From assembly GCA_963969395.1 (NCBI GenBank), contig OZ017795.1, forward strand, positions 17,298,001 to 17,362,000: a stretch of 64,000 nt of DNA. The letters run 5' to 3'. This document shows positions 1-11,040 of this stretch, in pieces (positions within the stretch are counted from its first letter, which is position 1; every line of letters starts with the position of its first letter). A model generated the notes under the pieces. That model made no database searches. It was given only the letters and a program-made list of their open reading frames with translations, and was not told the DNA's origin. The position numbers were made by a program, and so were the translations under genes. This DNA comes from Pseudoscleropodium purum (taxonomy: Eukaryota; Streptophyta; Bryopsida; Hypnales; Brachytheciaceae).

Positions 1-257
1 AAAAATTATGGAGTTTCTTCCCTTCACTGCAGATTTCATTGTTTATTCACTGCCGACTCATGCCAACGCACCCCAATTTTGATTCAGCTGGTGGAGGGTC
101 GCTTTTTGAACCCGTTGCCTTTCAGTCATTTCGTTTCAAGCGCTTTGGGCATCAAAGTTTGTTGTGCATCAAAGTGGGTGTTGTAAAACATGAGCGACTG
201 TAGACCACCAGATTTTCATTCGGGATCAATAGTCAGACACATGGCCAAGTCATGCTT

Positions 258-411
258 TCACTCTTCGCTAAGTAACCCAAGAGCATGGGCAGGAGAATTG
301 CTGTTGATAGCAGGGATACCTTTAGGTAATAAGATTGCATCCAAAGTTGTTTTACCATCTACTACGTAGACAGGACTCACGAGCTCTCGGACAAAACGCT
401 CGAGTCCGCCA
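258..411 (-). CDS. Terminal exon of an unidentified minus-strand gene
   Basis: On the minus strand an open stretch of about 50 codons runs from a possible splice acceptor (AAG at 414-412) to a TGA at 258-260. The peptide includes RFVRELVSPVYVVDGKTTL and ends in ALGLLSEE. Its composition is protein-like: balanced charge, with a valine-rich beta-like stretch followed by DGKTTLDAI. The frame is closed by a stop just upstream of the acceptor, so an intron is required. I do not recognise the family. It is not part of the Vma12-like gene upstream, which has its own stop at 783. The rest of the gene would lie between here and 783 or be missing. The plus strand at about 30-210 also has a short open frame (from ATG at 60), so strand assignment is uncertain. 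Confidence 0.3.
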
Positions 412-782
412 CTTCAGCGAATCATTTGTGTTCGGAAAACCTGAAGTAGGTGAAGGTTGACAATAACTTACAAAGGTGGTCTCTTACCATATATTTTTCA
501 GGTAAGTTCAAACCGCTCTCATATTCAAGACTGGAAGCTTTGTACAGTTGAACAAACTATCCTTTCTGTCAGACGCAGTTTCCTACACCGCAATCCTATG
601 AAAAAAAATTTAGTCATAAAAACTCCGTGCGAACAGTCATACTGCTCATCTAGATTACTGATTTACGTACTGTACAAGTCCGTGTCTCATCCCAGTGTTT
701 CGTGCCTAGATATTAGAGACCCACGTAGACCACCCAAAATTATTATTTATTGCTGGCGCAGAAAATAGTGCACGAAGCTAAA
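412..782. other. Non-coding stretch between unknown exon and Vma12-like stop codon
   Basis: This stretch probably holds the 3' untranslated region of the Vma12-like gene and/or intron sequence of the unknown gene. A 103-codon open frame on the plus strand (457-768) has no recognisable domain and looks like chance. A plus-strand sequence CAGGTAAGTT at about 499-508 resembles a 5' splice site, but no exon before it was supported. Confidence 0.3.
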
Positions 783-2848
783 TTATCCTGCAGGCTGGAC
801 TAGTCCACGTCGTTTACGTATTCCAAAAGGTACCTCCTGCTCAGCCTGGATCTCCGATAAGGAATCTGGTGTCTCGGCCTGCAACTCAGATAGGGGAACT
901 GAAGCCTCGTTTGAATTCTGCAGTACCGCTTGCTCTGCTTTGAGGTTCGCTTTTGCCTTCTTTAAGAGGCTTTTTTCAGTCATAGACGCTCGGGTGATAA
1001 AGAGAATCGTCTCAACAAACATTCCAGCTATCAGACCAAATACTCCTCCTGCCGCATGCTGCATTGACAATAACACTTTCAGGGTGTAGCTACAAGAATC
1101 CCACTAAAGATTTTCAGAAGGTTGAATTAAATTACGGAAATCCTAGAAGCAGACCTCTTCACGGATCAGACACAATAGTCAAATATATATACTGGATACC
1201 TATAGCAATATGAGAAAACATGACGAAAGCGATACTTCAAAAGTTTGATGACACATCAATTCAGACTCAGGCTGAGAGTATGAGCACTTACCATTGCGGG
1301 AGAATCTGGGAATTGAGAGCGAATAACGGCATAGCCAAACACGTAACCTGTAAACATGATGAATAGTACATGTATACCTGCAAAAAAAATTGCATTAAGT
1401 ACATAAATGACATCAAAATGACATTCCGATAAGTCCAATGAAACTGCAGAGTTTCCCTCCTGATATACTTTCCAAATCCCTACAGGCAAAAGGTGCGCCG
1501 ACGAAAAAAGATACTGTCTAAACCAAAAATAAATAAAAGTAATATAAAATATCAGGAGACACGGAAACACATACAGCTAGCCGTATCAGCCAAGAAAACG
1601 CGACACCGGTGTGCCTCAATTCAATGCAGTCATTCAGAACTAATGTACAACAACGAGCCACATTCAGTAAGTACTCCGTAAATGACGTGAAGTACTTACC
1701 AAAGCCAAGAGAATTTTTATAAGAAGAAAAGTACTCTCGATCTTCATCGTGATCATGCTTAGTTACATCCTTCACAAGTTCACTGTATGCCTTCTTCTCA
1801 GCAAGCTCTTGCAAATTTGCAAGTCGTTCTTTCAGCTCCTTGCTCTGCATACACAGAAAGAAGTTTCGCAAATCTAAAAAAGAATCGCCAATCTCAATAA
1901 TAATGAAACCTATATCTTGATAAAAATGTAAAACCCTAACAACGATTATGATAAACTACTTCTCTATTTCACCCCAATGAGCATCCCAGAAAAGGGTTTG
2001 AATCAAGGAATATTTTCCGCAAGTATGAAAAAGAGTCCATCAGTTCGCATTTGTGTGTATATCTTTCAGCACATGTGATCTCTCACATCAGTATTGCAGG
2101 ATTTTGCTTCATCCTCGGACTCTGGGATATAGAACGCGAAACCAGATTATTTATATATAAAATTTTAGGGCTCACAAAACCTCCAGGTACCTTTTCTCGC
2201 GGCTTGGGACTCTCAAGGACAAACGAGCTTCCTGCCAAGACTTGATGGAACGGCACTCCATACCCAGGCGTGAGCTGCACCCATACGTCTCGAATAACGG
2301 GGTACGGTATGACAGCAGCCTCCAAGTATTGCACAGCCGCATCTTGAAGCTCAGACGATAATCCCTGGGACTTCGCAGCTGCGGAAAGCAGAGACTTGAT
2401 GTTCGGGCAAGAGTGCAGCAAAAGTCCGGTTGCTGTGCTGCAACAGCAACAGATCCATTAGCTACCTGTCTCAAACAAACTGCCATCCTCACCAGCAAAG
2501 AGACACGAGAATTTTTGAACCAACCTTTCACTTTCCAATCTAGTAACGCGAGTATCTCCTTGAAAGCCCATCAGTTTCGCATTTGTGTGTAAGGTTTCTC
2601 AACACGTGTGATTTCTCACATCAGAATTGCAGAACTTTGCTTCATCCTCGGGCTATCTAGTGGATTCTTTCTACATCAACAACAGATTTGCATCTATCAA
2701 GGTCGCGGACAGCAAACATCAAACATCAATGGAAAATATTATGGAAGACAAATACACAAAGGTTAGGGATCGAGGAATGAACCCTAACAACAATCTTCGA
2801 CACTGAGATGAACCCCCGGCCCTGTGATCACATACCTAGTGTCCTCAT
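783..2848 (-). CDS. VMA12: Vma12/TMEM199-like V-ATPase assembly factor, five exons
   Basis: Model (minus strand): exons 2848-2836, 2432-2191, 1844-1700, 1377-1292 and 1058-783, about 253 residues. Introns begin GTATGT, GTACCT, GTAAGT, GTAAGT and end in AG, and phases fit throughout. The N-terminal cytosolic part contains the family hallmark SPKPREK at about 79-85. Next comes a charged helix with KELKERLANLQELAEKKAY and the LVKDVT segment. The SSYKNSLGFG motif leads into two transmembrane segments, about 135-152 (IHVLFIMFTGYVFGYAVI) and 164-183 (AAGGVFGLIAGMFVETILFI). A lysine-rich, partly coiled C-terminal tail follows. This matches the Vma12 family (Pfam PF11712). In yeast, Vma12 works in the ER with Vma22 and Vma21 to assemble the membrane V0 sector of the V-ATPase. 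Exon 1 is tiny (13 coding bases), so the start is the least certain part. The domain call is firm. Confidence 0.85.
2036..2130 (-). repeat. Intron 2 copy of an intronic direct duplication
   Basis: About 95 bp here, inside intron 2 of the Vma12-like gene, is repeated in intron 1 at about 2566-2660 in the same orientation, roughly 80% identical by eye. Shared blocks include TCGCATTTGTGTGTA and TTTGCTTCATCCTCGG. The two copies flank exon 2. Nothing suggests a mobile element, so local duplication is the simplest reading. Confidence 0.75.
2566..2660 (-). repeat. Intron 1 copy of the same intronic duplication
   Basis: This is the partner of the repeat at 2036-2130. It lies in intron 1, about 135 bp upstream of exon 2 in the gene's direction. 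Confidence 0.75.
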
Positions 2849-3160
2849 CGACGTCTTATGAAACGAAATTTTAGGGTTAGGGCTTCAGACAGTTGGGACG
2901 AGATCGTGACTCCCAAGTTAAGAGGGCGATTCTGGAAGAAGGGGAGAAAGATCGGCGCTCTGGGCCGTCGATCTCAAACGTGGATGATCCTAGGGACCAC
3001 CGTGCTCGGAGGGTTGAAGGCCCATGGAGGACATGGGAACGTTTCGAGAACTTATAGGGAACTTCATGGTGACGGTTTGGGAACGAGCTGCGGATTCTTG
3101 AAGGGGAAGTCTTCGTGGGACTTGGAAGCCAAGACGCTTTTTATTAACCCCTAAATAATC
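2849..3160 (-). promoter_or_regulatory. Probable promoter and 5' UTR of the Vma12-like gene, with telo-box
   Basis: This block is GC-richer than the DNA beyond 3160 and abuts the predicted start codon. On the minus strand it carries AGCCCTAACCCTAAAA (rc of 2868-2884), a telo-box-like AACCCTAA element common near the start of plant housekeeping genes. No TATA box is obvious, which fits a broad housekeeping promoter. A 98-codon plus-strand frame (2858-3154) has no recognisable domain and is probably incidental, though a divergent transcript cannot be excluded. Confidence 0.45.
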
Positions 3161-5077
3161 AACCAATTGTATAAATCATTATCGAATATAATTATTTTGG
3201 TTGTATATTAGTAAGAAGTTAAAGAAAATTATAATAAAATTTATTTAGACACTATATGAATAAATTATGAAATTTTAAAGTATTGTTTCAAGGTATACTA
3301 TATTAAATTGACACTTTTATCATCAATATCTAAATTTTAGTGTTGCATTTTTGAAAGTGATGGCTATAGTTGTATAGGTCCTCAGTACTTATGATTTGAA
3401 GTCCCAATTATCTAATAAAGCTAAAATGCATACAAATGTAAAATTTATCTATGATTGAATTATCAAAACATTTCCTATGGACTAAAAGAATGTTTTTTCT
3501 TTGAACTTTGAAGTTAAAAGATTTTCTTAGTAAAAACAAAACTATAGTATTTACCAAATATAAATTAAAAATTCCAAAATATATATTGACAAGTATATTG
3601 ATTATTGAAAATCTTTTTTTAAAATAATTTTTTGAAGAATTTGAAAATTGCAACAAGAAATTCTATAGTATATTTTGATACCAAAATTTCATTTTCATTT
3701 TTAATTAAAAAAAATATGGTGAATGATTAAAAAAAATGAAGGGGCACTAGTAGTCATTATATTTAGTGTATGTAGCTCAGTTGAGGACTTACAATCAATA
3801 TTTTCTAACAAAGATTTATCAGCTTATAGAGTATTGACTTAGAGAGGTTTTACTTGTATCTAGAGGGGGAGAATTTCTACTATTATTGACATCTCATGCC
3901 TATTGTGTGATTTAGGAGTAGATAAATGTATCATATATTGCTTTTGGAATTGTCCACATTTAGAAAAAAAATTGATGTGTTACAGTCTACATTATCAATT
4001 GGTTTAAGTCCACCAAATCAAACTTGTTCATTCCCAAATAGAAGCAAGTCATGTTAGGAGAGTCTTCAAATTAAAACTCTTGCCTACTACTTTAACTTTG
4101 AAGAATTCTTTGCAAAATCACTTTGTCACTATAACAAAACTTATTAAAAAAATCATAATAGAAATCAATTGCAATTCTTTTTACTACCTGCTTGTTCAAA
4201 TTTGAATTAGCTATAGTTGATTCTTTTTGTTTTCCGACTCCAATTTTAGAAATTCAATGTATGTGATATACTATTGGATTTTTTTTTGTGGTCAATAGAA
4301 CCGTAGTTAATTTTCATTCCATTACAATTTTTTTTTACCAAGTTTTGTTATAATATGTGGAATATCTAGACACCTAGGAATAGAATTATCTTCCAAAGTA
4401 AACAATGGAATCATGAGTCAAAGCATCATACACTTGATTTGGCAAACTCTTATTAATTATGGCCAATGCAAACAAATGATCCACTGGCACCTGCAATCAA
4501 TCACAAAAGTGATTTAGAAATTTTATGCTCAATGGAGTTGTTCCCACATCTTTGCAAATATTGGAAACTTACAATCATATAAACTACAAAGAACCTCACA
4601 CTAGAGAAAATAGATTTAGTTTTCTTTTCCTTTGACTAGATTTTGGTATGGTCATTTATCTCAAGGTTGTATTTTTAAATGGTTAATACTTCTTTTAAAG
4701 TACTGAGGTTCACCTCTCTTGTTCAAAAAAATTCCCATACATGGGATAACTTGATTATGTGCAATATATCTAAATTCTTGATTGATTTTTGAAATGTTTG
4801 GCATAGAATAACTTGATTTCTGATGTTGAGCATGGAACTTTGAAAGTCAATAAGCAATGCAATTCTAATATAGTTTATGTCCTTAAAAAAAATAAAAAAC
4901 TATAATAAATTACCTAGTTAAAAGTGCTTCCATGGGTAAGACATAAAATATAAAATATTGATCTTTTAATATTGATGCAATTTGTTTGCACTAATGCAAA
5001 TGCTCAACGAAGCAAAACTATCTTTTCATTGTACTTTATTTCATCCTAATAGAAAAAAACAAAAAACTTATTATTTA
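3161..5077. other. AT-rich intergenic DNA, nothing recognised
   Basis: About 1.9 kb of very AT-rich sequence with short A and T runs. Open frames are short and have no recognisable domain. I see no TIRs or LTR ends here. Confidence 0.5.
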
Positions 5078-5646
5078 TTCCCTCCATTCCAAAATGTTTT
5101 TCCTATTAGACAAAATGTTCCAAATGAAGGCTAAAAATAACATTTTAAAAACTTGTTTTGTGTTATAAGTAGAGGTTGGTGCACTTCTAGCACCCTAAAA
5201 ACTTTGAGTTTTGGAGCCCTTTTCAAAGTGCAATTTGGCAATACTTAAAAGTGGAATTTTGGGAGCATTTTTAAAGAGCACAAGTGGGCACTTAATTGTT
5301 GAGTGTGAGGTCATCATTTTGTGGGTAGTTAGTATTGTCCAAGCCTATGTGTGGACCTCTAATTGTTCTGCCTCCCAAAGCTTCATCTCCTTCAATTAGG
5401 CAACATTCAAATAGATGCCAAAATAAAAACAAACGTTATTGATTGACCCATGTAGTCATTTCATTTGTCTTTTATCAATGATTGTGTGGATGGAGGACAA
5501 TTTACTATTCAAAGTTATTTTGTTGGTCCCAGATAGCAATCAAAAGTTAAATCTAACCAATTTGTTACATTATAAAATGCAACAAGAATATCATTTTAAA
5601 ATAGAAAATTAAGGTGAATAAGAAGATCATTTTGGAACAAAAAAAG
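5078..5646. mobile_element. Possible Stowaway/mariner-like non-autonomous element
   Basis: The left end reads TTCCCTCCATTCCAAAATG after a TA dinucleotide, resembling the CTCCCTCC-type ends of Stowaway elements. The right end, read in reverse complement, contains TTGTTCCAAAATGATCTT and is also flanked by TA. The match between ends is partial. A related segment lies in reverse orientation near 37930-38060, sharing GACAAAATGTT and GGTGCAC blocks. Superfamily assignment is tentative. Confidence 0.35.
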
Positions 5647-5847
5647 TACCATAGACTATTAATTTTGAAAAAATTGAATTCAAGTTTAAAATCAAAGACT
5701 CTAAAATAATTAGAAGAGGCTAAAAATATTAAACTATAGACTTCAAAATAGGAGATAATTTTGTGCACTTATCCTAAAGACTCAAGAGAATTTATTTTAA
5801 TTTATTTTCTATAGACACAAGGAGATCACTCCTTATAATTTAAGGTA

Positions 5848-6774
5848 TTAATCCCTTAAGTTCCTTAACTATGCTTTCTTCCAAAACACTTGAAAACTGC
5901 CATTTCTAGTACAAGTAGCAAGTTGTTGAAAAAAACTTTTTTTGACATATGTAACCATAGGATCTTGTAGTATGCTAAATTGAAAAATGTGGTAAGAATT
6001 TGAAAATTTTCTACTATGTGGATTATGAGGCATAAGCATTCAAATTCATTGAAATCATTTTTTTAGCCCTACAAAAAACAAGCAACTACATTCACAAGTT
6101 CACTTTTTTATAAAAGAAAATATTCAAAATGGTGGTGCTTCTTTGGATTTTCTTTCCTAGACAAGTTAGCCACATGTTTAAAAAAGTTCAAATCATTTGA
6201 AATTGTACAACTTATAGGAAAAGGATTGTAAATAGAAAAAAATAGAGATTGATTCAAAATACTAAATTGTTAAGAATTCAATTATGGAATTGAGAAATAT
6301 CAATCCCAATAGTTGTAACATTATAATAAACAATCTACATTCTATAATTTTATTTTTTTCCAAAAATGTTGGAATTGAATAAGATAAATGACTTCAAAGT
6401 TTATTTTAGACTAGAGAATCCATAACTGCCCGCAAACTAAAATTCCTCATAGCTTTTGACTTATTGATTGAAATAAAATGATTCAAAGCTTTCCATGTAA
6501 CGATATATAAATCCATAAAATCTTTTTTTGTTTTTGAAAAAAATGATTTTTTATAATTTGTCCAAACTGCCCAAGTTGAGAAACAAACAACATATTATAC
6601 ACTAATTTTTGGCTCTAATTTTCAAATGTCACGAAATTTAGTGCATATGAAAGATATTCCTTATCCACACCTTTTATTAAAATTTTAGCCTAATATATAA
6701 AAATTTCTAGTCACACATATTTGCCTAAAATTGCTATATTGATAAAAATAGTAAATAGGTTCTTTAGGGGTTAA
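5848..6774 (+). mobile_element. TTAA-flanked non-autonomous element, copy A1
   Basis: TTAA at both ends (5848-5851, 6771-6774). The left terminus is TCCCTTAAGTTCC; the right terminus in reverse complement is CCCCTAAAGAACC. The body is homologous over most of its length to 61343-62276 (same strand) and 38641-39592 (inverted). Shared blocks include ACCATAGGATCTT, AAATTTCAAATCATTT-like and TACTAAATTGTTAA. No long open frame exists, so it is non-autonomous. The TTAA target and CCC start fit the piggyBac superfamily; no transposase was found to prove it. Confidence 0.6.
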
Positions 6775-6911
6775 GAAGATATTTGATGAGGGGCTACTTG
6801 CTTTAATTGTTGTATTTAAGATGACTATATTTTTATATAAAAAGCTATGGGGGGTGTATTTTCAATATCTTATGATTTTGTAAATTCATCCATGTGGCAT
6901 TTTAAGTAGAA

Positions 6912-7200
6912 ATCATGGCTTTTTTTATGGCTTTCTAGTGCCAAATTACACCAAAAAATAATAATTTGGCTAAAAAATGGCAACAAAACATGAAGTTTTT
7001 TGAAGGAAAACTTTTGATTAAGAAAATATATTTTGGTTGAAATCACCAAATTGTAAATGAAAATAGAATTACAAACATGTGATATGTGCTAATGTGATAT
7101 TTTCTATCCAATATGTAGATGAATGTTGAAATTTAAAGCACCACTATAACATTTTATATCGCCACTCTAGTACCTTATAAAAAATAAAAATAAAAGTCTT
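6912..7200 (+). repeat. Dispersed repeat C, copy 1
   Basis: About 290 bp shared in the same orientation with 46665-46965. Blocks in common include GTGATATTTTCTATC, ATGTTGAAATTT and AACATTTT-TATCGCCAC. No clear terminal inverted repeats or target duplication were seen, and the class is unknown. Confidence 0.6.
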
Positions 7201-7979
7201 GGTGGGAATACTTTGCATACAAAATTTAAATGTCTAATTTTTTCCTACCCTAGCCCTTCTTCACAAACTTGCCTTTGCTTCTATTATATACACATATAGG
7301 ATATACACCATAAAATCAACAATAGACAATTCAATTCAAGTGCCATTAACCAAGTGGTAGTTTTTAATAACATGTTTACCATTGAACTCTTCAGAATCCC
7401 CATTCAAACTATTTTATGAACATTCCATTGTATTTAATACATATGGCTTCAAAGATTGAAGTTGAATGAACTATAAATTCTATCTTTGTGTTGTATAGTT
7501 TTCACTTCATTGAACCCACTAAGATAAACCTCCTTATTCGTACAATGTGACAATTTTTGCTACTTGTAGTTAATGTCTTACATTTATATTTAATTTCTCC
7601 AACTACACTTAATAATAGTTTTTTTTTACTACATCCATTTACCATCCATATTATTTGTCTACATCTAAACTCATATACTAGGAAGAATTTGCACAGCCTC
7701 TATTTGTTAAAGCTAACTTATTAATAAATATTCCTATTATATGATGTTTTTACATAGCCTAATTTATATATATTAGAGTGTATAGCATTGCATATACCCT
7801 ATAGTTGTCACGGACGTGCCATACCGGACCTTATCCAGTAGTTTCGTCCCTAATAGAGTCTCCACCGCCTTTGCAACAAGGATGCCTCTTAAGAACCTTC
7901 TCAAAAGCGATGGCCTAGTGTACAAGTTGTTTCCAATGATTCTAGTAGATTTCAATAGTCTTCATTAGTTTCTATTTGT

Positions 7980-8216
7980 TTCCGGAAGCTTCCATAAGCT
8001 TCCGGAAGGTTCTACTTAGTTCTACTAGTTTTCGGAAGCTTCCACAAGCTTCCGGAAGGTTCCATTTGGTTCCACTAGTCTCCGGAAGCTCCGGAAGCTT
8101 CTACAAGCTTCCAGAAGGTTCCACTAGATCCTCCTAGTTTCCGGAAGCTTCCACAAGCTTCCGGAAAGACCTACGGATAATTCCAAAGGTTTCCAAGGCC
8201 TTATTCCGGAAGGTTC
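7980..8216 (+). promoter_or_regulatory. Heat-shock-element cluster in the LTR U3
   Basis: Six perfect three-unit heat-shock elements of the form TTCnnGAAnnTTC start at 7980, 8000, 8050, 8109, 8139 and 8204. Degenerate copies lie near 8030, 8089 and 8159. Most belong to tandem repeats of roughly 50-70 bp built around CTTCCGGAAG. The last one ends 11 bp before the TATA box. Heat-shock factor trimers bind such inverted TTC/GAA arrays, and the Arabidopsis copia element ONSEN is heat-activated through HSEs in its LTR. By analogy this LTR is predicted to be a heat-inducible promoter. Confidence 0.7.
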
Positions 8217-8227
8217 CCTTAGTCTAG

Positions 8228-8235
8228 TATAAATA
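8228..8235 (+). promoter_or_regulatory. TATA box of the solo LTR
   Basis: TATAAATA lies just downstream of the heat-shock-element array and about 25-35 bp before a CT-rich stretch that would suit transcription initiation. Confidence 0.6.
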
Positions 8236-8360
8236 GAGAGTCGAGGGTCATTATCCCTCACTCTCTTCAACACCAGTTGTATCCAGTCATTCTTTGACTT
8301 CATGTTATCAATACATCTTCTAGTTTTCTCATCTTGAAGCACGTTCTAAGTCATGTGTGA

Positions 8361-8550
8361 GGAATCCCCTCACTTCTAGCTTGTTCTTGTCTCTGTTTGA
8401 GGTATCCCCTCAAATCTGATCTTTGTTCCGTCCAAGAGTTGCCGTCCGCAACAGTAAGGAATCCCCTCACTTCTAGCTTGTTCTTGTCTCTGTTTGAGGT
8501 ATCCCCTCAAATCTGATCTTGGTTCCGTCCAAGAGTTGTCATCCGCAACA
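8361..8550 (+). repeat. Two-copy 97-bp tandem repeat at the LTR 3' end
   Basis: Copies at 8361-8453 and 8458-8550 are nearly identical. Each runs from GGAATCCCCTCACTTC to TCCGCAACA, so the LTR's own terminal sequence is duplicated in tandem. Both copies carry paired ATCCCCTCA blocks. Confidence 0.85.
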
Positions 8551-8555
8551 ATAGT

Positions 8556-10384
8556 AGCCCTATATTATACATAAAAATTTCCCCCTCTAAATCAAATGAA
8601 TCCTATATTTTAATCCACATAGTTTTGTAAAAAATTGACAATGATCTCCTTGAGTTTATAGATTATATATATTTTCAATATGAATGGATTTGAGTCATTC
8701 CCTTTAGATAACTAATGCAAAAGTTATAAGGCTTCTTATTTTCTAAGTAGTGTTAACAAATTATTGAGAAAATAATATTTTGTATTCATTTATAAACTCA
8801 ATACAAACATGTTTTAAAAATTTACATATGTTTTAGTTTGTTTTTTTGAATAATCTAACCACTGTAATTAGTGTGTTTCAAATCCATTTTAAGGCTATCA
8901 ACAATTTAATTTTTCCTTCTATATTATACCTACTTTGACTTCATAATTTTCCTAAAGATAGAATAATTTGTTTGAATGTGACCAATTTGGTTACATCTAT
9001 AGAATGTTGGCCAATTCAAATTTTGACTAACATATTAAATATAATTTCTTTAATTTGGACTTCCAAATGGTAGCTAAGACCATCCATGGTTTTGATTGCT
9101 AGGGATTTGAGCTACAAACCTATAAGAACCGACCCATTTTGGATCACCCCCCCCCCCCCCATTTCCAACCTATGGACTAATCTCTTTCTGTGAAGATGTA
9201 GTATAGTTCCTGAAGTAGCTGTAGTACATTATCATTGGTTGTCAAGCTCTCCATATTGCAACCAACCCATAGTTGAAAATAGAAAAGTCTATATAACCAA
9301 TATATGTTGTACAATACAATTCAACTAAAAGATTTATGATAATTATATTTTGAATTAAATTTTTTGGAAAATTACATAATCCTTCCGAATTCTATTTTTC
9401 CATTAGAAAAAGTTTCTACACTCAAGAAATCTACATTCCACATGCCCGTTATTGATTAAGTGGTTCAAAATGGTTGTCTCTCTTATATGATTCTTGTAAT
9501 CCTCATTGTTAAAATTATTTGGATTAAATTTTGACTTTACATAATTAGATTGACCATAAATTAGAGATTGATTATAATCCATTTGTGAATTTTGATCATT
9601 ATTAAAATTTCTTCTTCTATTTCTATTATTATTTCTATTGTATAAACTTGCTCATTTCTATTTTTTCTAATGGCTTGATTCACTAAATTGGTTTACATAT
9701 TTCTTCAAGATCAATCAATTTCATGTTTATTTCCATAAAATCTATATTTAGATGGGAAATTTGATGTAGAAAGACAATTTGGTACATGAGTCCTTGTCTT
9801 CTATAATTTGTGCACTAGATGTGAATTCTATTATTAGGTTGATTTTTTGAACTAGTGACATGCACTCTCAAATCTCCTAATTGTTCTATGATTTCCATGA
9901 ACTATACATTCATTTCCAAAATAATATTCATTACTCTAACTTGTAGTTGACTCACAATGTACCAAAAAGATGCATTCCACCTTTTTGTTGCCCCTCCTCC
10001 CCCCTCTTTTCCCACAAAACTTGAGTCGTCAATCACATTCACAAAGTAAAAAATCTCTCTCCCAACCATCAATGTAGCATCATTGATGAAAAACAAGAGC
10101 TTTTAGATGAGCTTCAAGATCGAGGAATATATTTTGCTGATGTTGATTTAGGATTTTCTAACGTTGAGTCTAGATTAGGATTCATTGACGCAATGTTCTA
10201 GCGATTTCCTCACATACAAGTTTAAGTGAGGCGTTGGCGCCTTTAGGCAAGGCAGCTTGACTTTGAGGTAGGGTGACTTTGTAACTTCAAGGTAAACACA
10301 CTATCTTTTGCCACTAGGTCATCACTATGGTGGTGGAATTGGGAATTTGAAAGAGATATGTTTTTTGGATGGTAGATTTGGGAT
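8556..10384. other. AT-rich intergenic DNA with a C14 homopolymer
   Basis: No gene is recognised. A run of 14 cytosines lies at 9147-9160. Short minus-strand open frames (for example 9902-10096) have no recognisable domain. Confidence 0.45.
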
Positions 10385-11040
10385 TTGGTATGATGCAACT
10401 AGGATGCATTTGATCTTGGAGTAGGGGTGAAAGGAGGCGAGAGATTTTGGGTTGGCATTAGCAACACCAACCTAAGCTTATTGTTGGAGCTTTTTTTTCA
10501 TTTGAAGCTGGGGTAATGGAGTTATTGTTCTGTCTTAGTGGAGTTTCAACTTAATGCGGTGAATTTTTGCTTGTTTTGGAGGGGTTGGAATTGGATCATA
10601 GCGTTCAACTAGAATGCATTTGATCTTGGAGTGGGGGTGAAAGGAGGCAAGAGATTTTGGGTGGCATTGGTAGTACCAACCTATTGTTTGAGCTTCCGTT
10701 TTGTTTGAAGATAGAGTGGTAGAATTACTGTTATGTCGTAGTAGAAATCCAACTTGATGTTGTAAGTTTTTGCTTGTTTGTTCCACACATTGGTCATTTC
10801 TTGATTATAGAGCAAGGTTTCTACATGACACCACCTAAAATAATAGCCCGCAAAGGTACATCAGCACAAAGGGAGTGCATGAGCATACAAGTCACCAGCA
10901 TTTGAACACCTATTAAAAATGTTACACACACTTCTGTTGAAAAGGCAAAACCATTGGAAAAGACTCATGCTAAGAAATCCAATCCATTGAAGAAATCTTC
11001 TTTAAAAAAATTGTCCAAAAAAATATTGATCCTTGTAGTC
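10385..11040 (+). mobile_element. Remnant of an LTR retrotransposon 5' end (LTR, primer site, start of gag)
   Basis: A roughly 210-bp unit occurs twice in tandem (about 10398-10607 and 10608-10785), sharing TGCATTTGATCTTGGAGT and GGGGTGAAAGGAGGC. It is followed by TGATTATAGAGC at 10802-10813, which resembles the plant initiator-tRNA primer-binding site TGGTATCAGAGC. A lysine-rich frame opens at an ATG at 10826, interrupted by a TGA after 26 codons. This order (LTR, primer site, gag start) suggests a degraded element on the plus strand. No pol was found downstream. Confidence 0.45.

Larger units (their letters stand above)
7806..8550 (+). mobile_element. Solo LTR with 5-bp target duplication
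   Basis: The 745-bp sequence begins TGTCACGGAC and ends ATCCGCAACA (TGT...ACA). It is flanked on both sides by ATAGT (7801-7805 and 8551-8555). No internal retrotransposon domain adjoins it, so it is a solo LTR left by recombination. It is strikingly GC-richer than its surroundings. In plus orientation it has a repeat-rich U3, a TATA box at 8228, and a duplicated 3' part. The parent retrotransposon family is unknown. Confidence 0.85.

Noticed and set aside
2858..3154. 98-codon plus-strand open frame upstream of the Vma12-like gene
   Set aside because: It overlaps the likely promoter/5' UTR, has no recognisable domain, and less AT-rich DNA lengthens chance frames. Kept only as part of the promoter entry.
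9147..9160. C14 homopolymer as a possible assembly gap or functional G-quadruplex
   Set aside because: A single homopolymer without further G/C tracts; could be sequencing slippage. Noted as a feature detail only.
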